Source: Porphyra umbilicalis (taxonomy: Eukaryota; Rhodophyta; Bangiophyceae; Bangiales; Bangiaceae). Taken from it: a stretch of 64,000 bases of DNA. The notes beneath the pieces are model-generated. The model had not been told where the DNA came from. It worked only from the letters and a program-made list of their open reading frames with translations, and did not search any database. Within the stretch, counting starts at the first letter, position 1. Each line of letters begins with the position of its first letter. The position numbers were made by a program, and so were the translations under genes. Positions 58,953 to 64,000 of the stretch are shown piece by piece. Where the stretch lies: contig KV918787.1 in assembly GCA_002049455.2 (NCBI GenBank), positions 372,001 through 436,000 of the forward strand. Direction: 5' to 3'.

Positions 58953-60244
58953 TCACATCAAAGCGTGATTTTTGCGCCGTTTGAGTGACATCCGTCTCTG
59001 AAAGGAGCTTGCAGAAAAAAACAAGCGCGGCGCCCTTGAAGGGAAACGCCGGCGCGACCCTTCGTCAACGGCCGCAAGCACCACATCAGCGTGCTGCCGC
59101 CTCCCCCCCCCAAGCGTTCCCCCCCAAGCGTCCCCCCCCAAGGCCCCCCCCCCCGCCCACGCTTCGTCGAAAAACGCCACCTCCAACTCCATGGCTCGCC
59201 GGTACAGCCGCTCCGCCGCCGCCTCCACGGCTGCCACCCCCCCGCCCCCGCCGCCCGCCGCCGCCGCCGCCGTCGCCGCGCCCGCCCACTCGTCGAGCGC
59301 CGCTTCCGCGTCGGCGGCGGCGGCCGCAAAGGCGGCGCCCGCGTACACGCCGAGCCACGCCTCGTAGGCGGGCACCCCCCCGCCGGGCCGCCCGCCGCCG
59401 CCGCGTCTGCCGTCAACCAGCGCCCGCCCGACGTGCGCGTACAAGCGCATGCAGGGGACGAGCGCGGCGACGGCGGCCGCACCCGCATCCGCGTCGGCGC
59501 CGCCGACAGCCGACCCGACGGCGGCCGCCAAAAAGTCCGTGTAGGCCATTGTGGCCGCCGACGGCGGCGGCGGCGCCTCCCCCAGTGGCAGAGGCGGCAG
59601 CGCCGCCCGCTCGGCCTCTGCCTCAGCCGCAAGGCGGGTCAAGCGGCGCCGCACCCCAGGTGGTGCGCCGGCCGCCGCCGCGAGGTCCGTGTAGGCCGCC
59701 GCGTAGGCGGCGAGGAAGTGCGTGTCTTGGGCGGTAAAGAGGCTGTGGGGGGGCGGGGGGGAGGGGCGGCCACGGACAGGGTGCGCCGAGGCGGGAGGGC
59801 CACCCAGGCCAAACGACACCACAGCGGCGGGAGGTAGGAGCGCGCGAGGCGCACGCACCCCAAACGGTCGTGTCAGCGGATGCACCGGGGGGAACCGCTA
59901 CCAGAAGCACAGCCGTCGCCGCCGCCGTGGCGGCCGACACCGCACGGTGGACCTGGGCGTGGGCCCAACCCCCCCCCCGCCCCCCCCCCTCCGTCACCCG
60001 GTGTGCCGTGATGCCGACCGACGACCCGCGGCGCTCCCCCCCCCCGCGCTCCCCACCCCACCGACCGCCGCCGACGGCGCCCGCCGCGCACGTACGCAAA
60101 GCGGGCCGGCGGCAGCGTGCCGGCGGCGAGGCCGACCAAAAACGGGTGGCCGACGACCGCCGCCGCACCGGGCGCCGCGTCGCGCCACAGGCGGGCGCTC
60201 AGGGAGGGCGCCGCGCACCCCGCGTTGGGGGGGGCGGGCGCCAT
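58953..60244 (-). CDS. TenA/thiaminase II (aminopyrimidine aminohydrolase)
   Basis: TenA hydrolyses amino-HMP (or formylamino-HMP) to HMP for thiamine salvage. Two exons: exon 1 60244-60096, intron 60095-59743 (donor GTACGTG, acceptor CCACAG), exon 2 59742-58953. The junction rebuilds GTLPPARFALFTAQDTHFL, a TenA block (RF-x-x-Y/F-x-x-QD-x-x-FL). Other landmarks: LWRDAAPGAAAVVGHPFLVG (N-terminal helix), AYTDFLAAAVGSA, VPCMRLYAHVGRAL (the conserved Cys taken as nucleophile), AYEAWLGVYAG (active-site Tyr) and RRAMELEVAFFDEAW (catalytic Glu). The C-terminal 65 residues after that helix are a Gly/Arg-rich extension that may be incorrect. Start at 60244 (GCCATGG); an in-frame ATG at 60484 would add an 80-residue leader, possibly for organelle targeting. 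Donor, acceptor and the domain itself are well supported. Confidence 0.86.
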
Positions 60245-60955
60245 GGCGCCCGGCCGCGGGGGGGCCGCCGCGGCGCGCGTCGCGCGCGGGCGGGGTCGCC
60301 ACCGCCGCCGACGGCAGCGGCCGCGGCAGCGGGTGGCGGCACGGCGGTCGCGGGGAGGCTCGCCGCTGCAGCGGCCGCACGGCCGCGCGGGAAACAAGAC
60401 GAGACGCTCCGCCGGCAAGACAAAAGGAGTTGTCTCTCGCGCAACGGCAAAGTGCAGCACCCCCACCAGTTGTGGGCGTCCCATGTCACAAATGCGGCCG
60501 GCCAGGCGTGCCGTGCCCCCCGGCGGCCGACGCACGCCGACGCGGGCGTGCTGGCAGAATTGTGTGGTCCTCACCGGCCAATCAGGCGCCGCCTCTGCCC
60601 GCGCGGCGGCGCAACGTGGACCGCTGTGATGTGACCGCCGCGGGCCTCGGTGCGGTCCGGGCCGCCCGCACCGATCGACGTGCCGCCCCGATCAGGGCGC
60701 GCCCGGCCGCTGACGGCGGCGACCGTCATCGCGCCCGTCGCCCGCGGCCGCCCCCCACCCCACCCCACGACGGCGGCGCTCCCATCCCCGCCCCGCGCTT
60801 GATCCGCCCCACGCGCGTGCTCTGGGTCACCCCCTCTTTCCTCCCCTCCCTGCCTTTTTTGCCACACCCCCGCACACTCCCCGTGTTTTCTTCTCCCCCT
60901 CTCCTTGCGCCGCCCACGCCACGCCTGCTCCCTCCCCATCCCGCCCCTCGATCCC
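60245..60955. other. Divergent upstream region
   Basis: Lies between the TenA gene (-) and the small membrane-protein gene (+). From 60740 to 60955 the + strand is almost pure pyrimidine (C/T), typical of 5' leader sequence here. No TATA box seen. Confidence 0.45.
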
Positions 60956-61426
60956 ATGGCGGACCCCGTCGACCTGTCCGCCATGGCCACCGCCGCCGCC
61001 GAGGCCATCCCCGTTGCGACCCCCCCCGCGGTCGTCGACGCGACCGTCCCCGCGGCGCCGACTGGGGATCTCGCCGCCGCCGCGGAGGCGGGCGCCGCGT
61101 CCACCCCCGCCTCTGCCGCCGCTGCCGCCGACGCGGATGGCGACGCGGCCGCCGCGGGCGCGACGGCCCCCCCGCCGCCGCCGTCCGAGCCGCCGGTGCT
61201 CGCGTCGGTGCCCGCGCCGAGCGGCAAAGGCACCGTCGTGGCGCCCGTGTCGCGTGGGGAGGGCGACGCCCTCTCCCGCGCCCTCACCGACGTCAAGTCG
61301 GTATTCCTCTACCCGCTGCTGACGGGCATGTTTACGGGCGTTGGGTTTGTGGCGGGCAAGCGGCTCGCCGAGGCGTGGTTCTACCCGGACGGCGTGACCG
61401 TTGCGCCCACGGTGGCGTATAAGTGA
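60956..61426 (+). CDS. Small Ala-rich protein with C-terminal glycine-zipper membrane segment
   Basis: Predicted 156 residues; start in the CCCATGGCGG context, at MADPVDLSAM. Residues 1-105 are Ala/Pro/Asp-rich and probably unstructured. The C terminus is LSRALTDVKSVFLYPLL, then TGMFTGVGFVAGKRLAEAWF, ending DGVTVAPTVAYK. It contains one candidate membrane helix with closely spaced glycines (G-x3-G, G-x-G-x3-G), which often packs into oligomers. The arrangement (soluble N-terminal region, one Gly-rich helix near the C terminus, basic residues after it) is like small mitochondrial or plastid outer-membrane proteins, but I do not recognise a named family. Codon bias is like the host genes, so it is likely real. 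Confidence 0.6.
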   Translation: MADPVDLSAMATAAAEAIPVATPPAVVDATVPAAPTGDLAAAAEAGAASTPASAAAAADADGDAAAAGATAPPPPPSEPPVLASVPAPSGKGTVVAPVSRGEGDALSRALTDVKSVFLYPLLTGMFTGVGFVAGKRLAEAWFYPDGVTVAPTVAYK

Positions 61427-64000
61427 GGGAGCGGGTGGGGGGGGGGGGGGGGTGGGGGAGCGATGCAGGGGGGTGGGGGGGGCGGGGGGTTGGGGAGGGA
61501 ATCTGCCGTAGGGTCTGCCTTTTTCTTTTTTGTGGTCGGTGGGGTTGGCAGGAACAGTGAGGATTAGCCGCTTGGGGCGTTTGTACTGGTGTTGTCGTCT
61601 TTCCCCGCTCCCACCGCGGCTGCCCGCTCGCGCTTGTGGCTCTTGACGGTCTGCTGTCGACTCTCCGGCCCTGTTTCCAGCGATCACCATGGGGGAGGAC
61701 GAGACGCAGAGCGGGGGGAGGGTTTGTCGGCCGCTGCCCACCCAGCCGACCGTCTGCCAACCGGTAACAACGGCGGTGGGGTATCTCGCACCGGCGGGTG
61801 TCTGACGTGTCAGGCAGCACGCACTGTGGCAAGTATTGAACTGGGAGAGCGCAGACGCCGCCGCCGATCCTACCGCACCGCACCAAAAGACCCACCACGC
61901 GCGCTATACATACCACAGAGACGCAGTGCGCAACACCATACTCCCTACCCCCCCTGGTAGTCTCGTTGGTCGGGCGCATGCAGCGGCGGGCCATGCATTG
62001 GTGGCGACCCAGTGCCAGGCGCAGTGCAGCACCAGTCCCTGATCACCTCGTAGGAGTGGGTGGCTGCAGAGCACCATCGTCCCGTCATGACTTTTTCCAA
62101 TCGAGACCTCATCGAGGCCTCATTTGCGATGAGGTTGGCATCGCTCAGGATATGATTTCCTGCAGGGTTGCTTGATGGACATTGTTGGGCTTTGCGATGG
62201 GCTGAATTGGGTGGCCACCAAGCGCCCAGACAGTCGACGTATAGGATGCGTGGGAGAGCAGTTACTTCCGCTTTGTTGATTCGAGAAACTCCTACAGACT
62301 ATAGTAAATACAATGGGACGACCACCGTCGTCCCGCCACCTCCTTCGACATCTTGCCGGTCTGTGACTCCTGGCCGAGCTCGACCTTGGGCGAACTGAAG
62401 TGGAGTCCATGTGTGGTGCGTGCGCGCGGGCAACTAACGTCTGCATACAAAGTGTTCGAGACAATGACTGTGCTTTCAATGGTTTTTTCGCTCTCTCATC
62501 GACGTGCGACTGTCTCTATGTACACTTCTGCGGTTGATGTCATCGGCCCGACGATCTGTTGCAGACGCCAAGTCAGATGCCGCCGGGAATGCTTCTTGCG
62601 AAGAAGACGTGGTCACGACGACGGTGAGACGAAGAACTTGTAACGCTAAGTTCATCATCATTCGTGCAAGAATGCTTGGATTTTCTATTGACAGAACGTT
62701 GGTCGACACGTCAAGACACTTCGGAATCAACTGCCCAATCAGGATGGCTGCATCTAGTTTAATGACAGAACAGTCACACCCTCGAAAGTTGACAGGACCT
62801 CATCGCGTCGATGACTTCGATGGGATGACCGATGGACAGGAAAAAACCCCATCGACGGTCTTTTTTCGCCCATCGAACGTCCATCGAGAGCTCGATGGGT
62901 CCGCGATGGGAGAATGTCCAGAGCGGACGATGAGCGTGGTGGGTGCTGTCTCGCATTCAAAAACAAGCGGCACCGGCGGCCAATGGAGCCGGCAGATGGA
63001 ACGGACGCGCTGTCCTGCTACGTGATTCGGAGGACTGCGAGGATGAAGTTCGCCGTGGATACGAATTGACCGATTGACATTAATTCTCAGGCCGGATCAA
63101 CTTACACAAATCCGAGCTCATCCTGGAGAAATGGAACGCCATGTAGCCCGCGCAGATTGCCCGCTGGTCTGCCTGAGGGCGGCTTGCCTGCCCTACAGGA
63201 CAAGCGCTGAGCTCAGACGATAGCCTGGTGACGTTCAGCATGTTGCTGACAACGAGAAGATGGTCGTGCCTTTTCTAGTGGCCATGACGGCCAACACGAC
63301 GCTGCGGCCCAAGTTCCAGAGCGTAAGCGGTCAAGACCATGCGCAGGTGATGCGTCGCAGGGTGGCTGAGACCGATGTTGAGGCCGTCCATCAGACGGTT
63401 AATGTGGTTCTGGCTGTGGCGGACCATGAAGAGTGATGGGGCATGGTAGGTTGGTACGAGGCACACTCTTGCGTGATCAGCTTCTGCCAAGGCAAGAAAA
63501 AATGGAATTCATCTCGTCCGAGTTCCCCGTAAATGCTCTCTACCGTACGTCTCGATCTGCCAAGTAGTATTGAAATCACCTCATGTCAGCTGATCGCCAG
63601 TCCAGAGAGTGGGATCTAATTAATGTCAGCGACTGTAAACAAATGGCGATGGATAAAACCGAATAATGACTGTACGCTTGGGAACCCTTGGTCTCAACGT
63701 CTGCTGCCACACGTGCACTGTTTTGCCCCTCCCCCTCCCCTTTTCCCTCCGCCCCAGTCTGGTACGCTCCCTCCCCCGCCTCCACACCGGCCCGGCGGTG
63801 GTCGGCCCGCCCGTCTGTCGCCGCCGCTGCCTCGCCGTCCCTGTGGCAACGCGCCCGCGCCCAGGGGGACCGAGTGGGTGGCCGCCGTGCCGGCGGCGGC
63901 GGTGGCCGCGCCGGGTGTGCGGAATACGGCACCGCTGCCGCCCGCCGTGCCGTTGACGGCCGGTGCGCGTGCGTCGGGGGCCGACCGCCCGTCCGCACGG
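61427..64000. other. Right end: intergenic, repeat fragments, possible gene start at the edge
   Basis: Poly-G runs at 61437-61490 follow the stop codon. From 62.0 to 63.6 kb the sequence is AT-richer and holds GATGG-type fold-backs: CCTCATCGAGGCCTCATTTG with GATGAGG near 62107, and 62810-62912 with CGATGG/CCATCG units. No supported gene. From 63730 to the edge the composition becomes host-gene-like (pyrimidine leader, then Ala/Pro/Arg codons), so a gene may begin near the window end, but its frame is unclear. Confidence 0.4.

Noticed and set aside
63666-63956. Partial gene at the right edge
   Set aside because: Gene-like composition starts near 63730, but no frame has a recognisable motif before the window ends.
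1-64000. tRNA or rRNA genes
   Set aside because: I saw no cloverleaf A/B-box pair or rRNA-like sequence by eye; a covariance-model scan would be needed to exclude tRNAs.

Overview
This window looks like nuclear DNA of a GC-rich photosynthetic eukaryote. A bangiophyte red alga (Porphyra/Pyropia type) fits best, but that is inferred from style, not shown by a marker gene. The reasons are: very high GC with long poly-G and poly-C tracts; Ala/Gly/Pro-rich proteins with nearly all codons ending in G or C; few short introns; Kozak-type GCCATGG starts; a plastid-type SOQ1-like hydrolase with a transit-peptide-like N terminus; a very long SOS1-like Na+/H+ exchanger; and a secreted copper monooxygenase carrying a Hedgehog-type Hint domain. 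Nothing looks bacterial: there are no operons or Shine-Dalgarno sites. Layout: 3.4-4.5 kb (+) proline-rich protein ending in an Edc1/PNRC-like Dcp1-binding motif; 5.6-6.4 kb (-) bZIP factor; 8.2-8.6 kb (-) small secreted beta-sandwich protein; 12.6-16.0 kb (+) VPS52 homologue broken at homopolymers; 16.9-18.7 kb (+) phytochelatin synthase; 19.3-20.3 kb (-) F-box/LRR protein; 20.3-36 kb a lower-GC mobile block; 37.7-38.9 kb a small element with perfect terminal inverted repeats; 39.6-40.7 kb (-) plastid HAD hydrolase; 41.4-44.3 kb (-) EF-hand protein in low-complexity sequence; 46.9-52.4 kb (-) SOS1-like exchanger; 54.3-57.4 kb (+) DOMON/copper monooxygenase/Hint protein; 58.3-58.7 kb (+) LRR-like fragment; 59.0-60.2 kb (-) TenA thiaminase II in two exons; 61.0-61.4 kb (+) small membrane protein. 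The rest is intergenic or repeat-rich. The most unusual part is the mobile block. A Tnp2/Plavaka/KDZ-like transposase lies tail-to-tail with one 2490-residue reading frame. That frame joins a degenerate Ulp1-like region, a long tandem-repeat domain and a C-terminal JmjC demethylase-type dioxygenase with all three iron ligands, followed by a zinc-ribbon-like tail. A third, spliced gene of unknown function lies beyond a 164-bp hairpin-bearing repeat array. If these belong to one element, it carries its own putative histone or protein demethylase, an arrangement comparable to the TET/JBP dioxygenases linked to fungal KDZ transposons. The host genes are ordinary single-copy cell-biology genes (vesicle tethering, metal detoxification, thiamine salvage, ion transport, photoprotection, mRNA decapping, transcription) with no obvious functional clustering.
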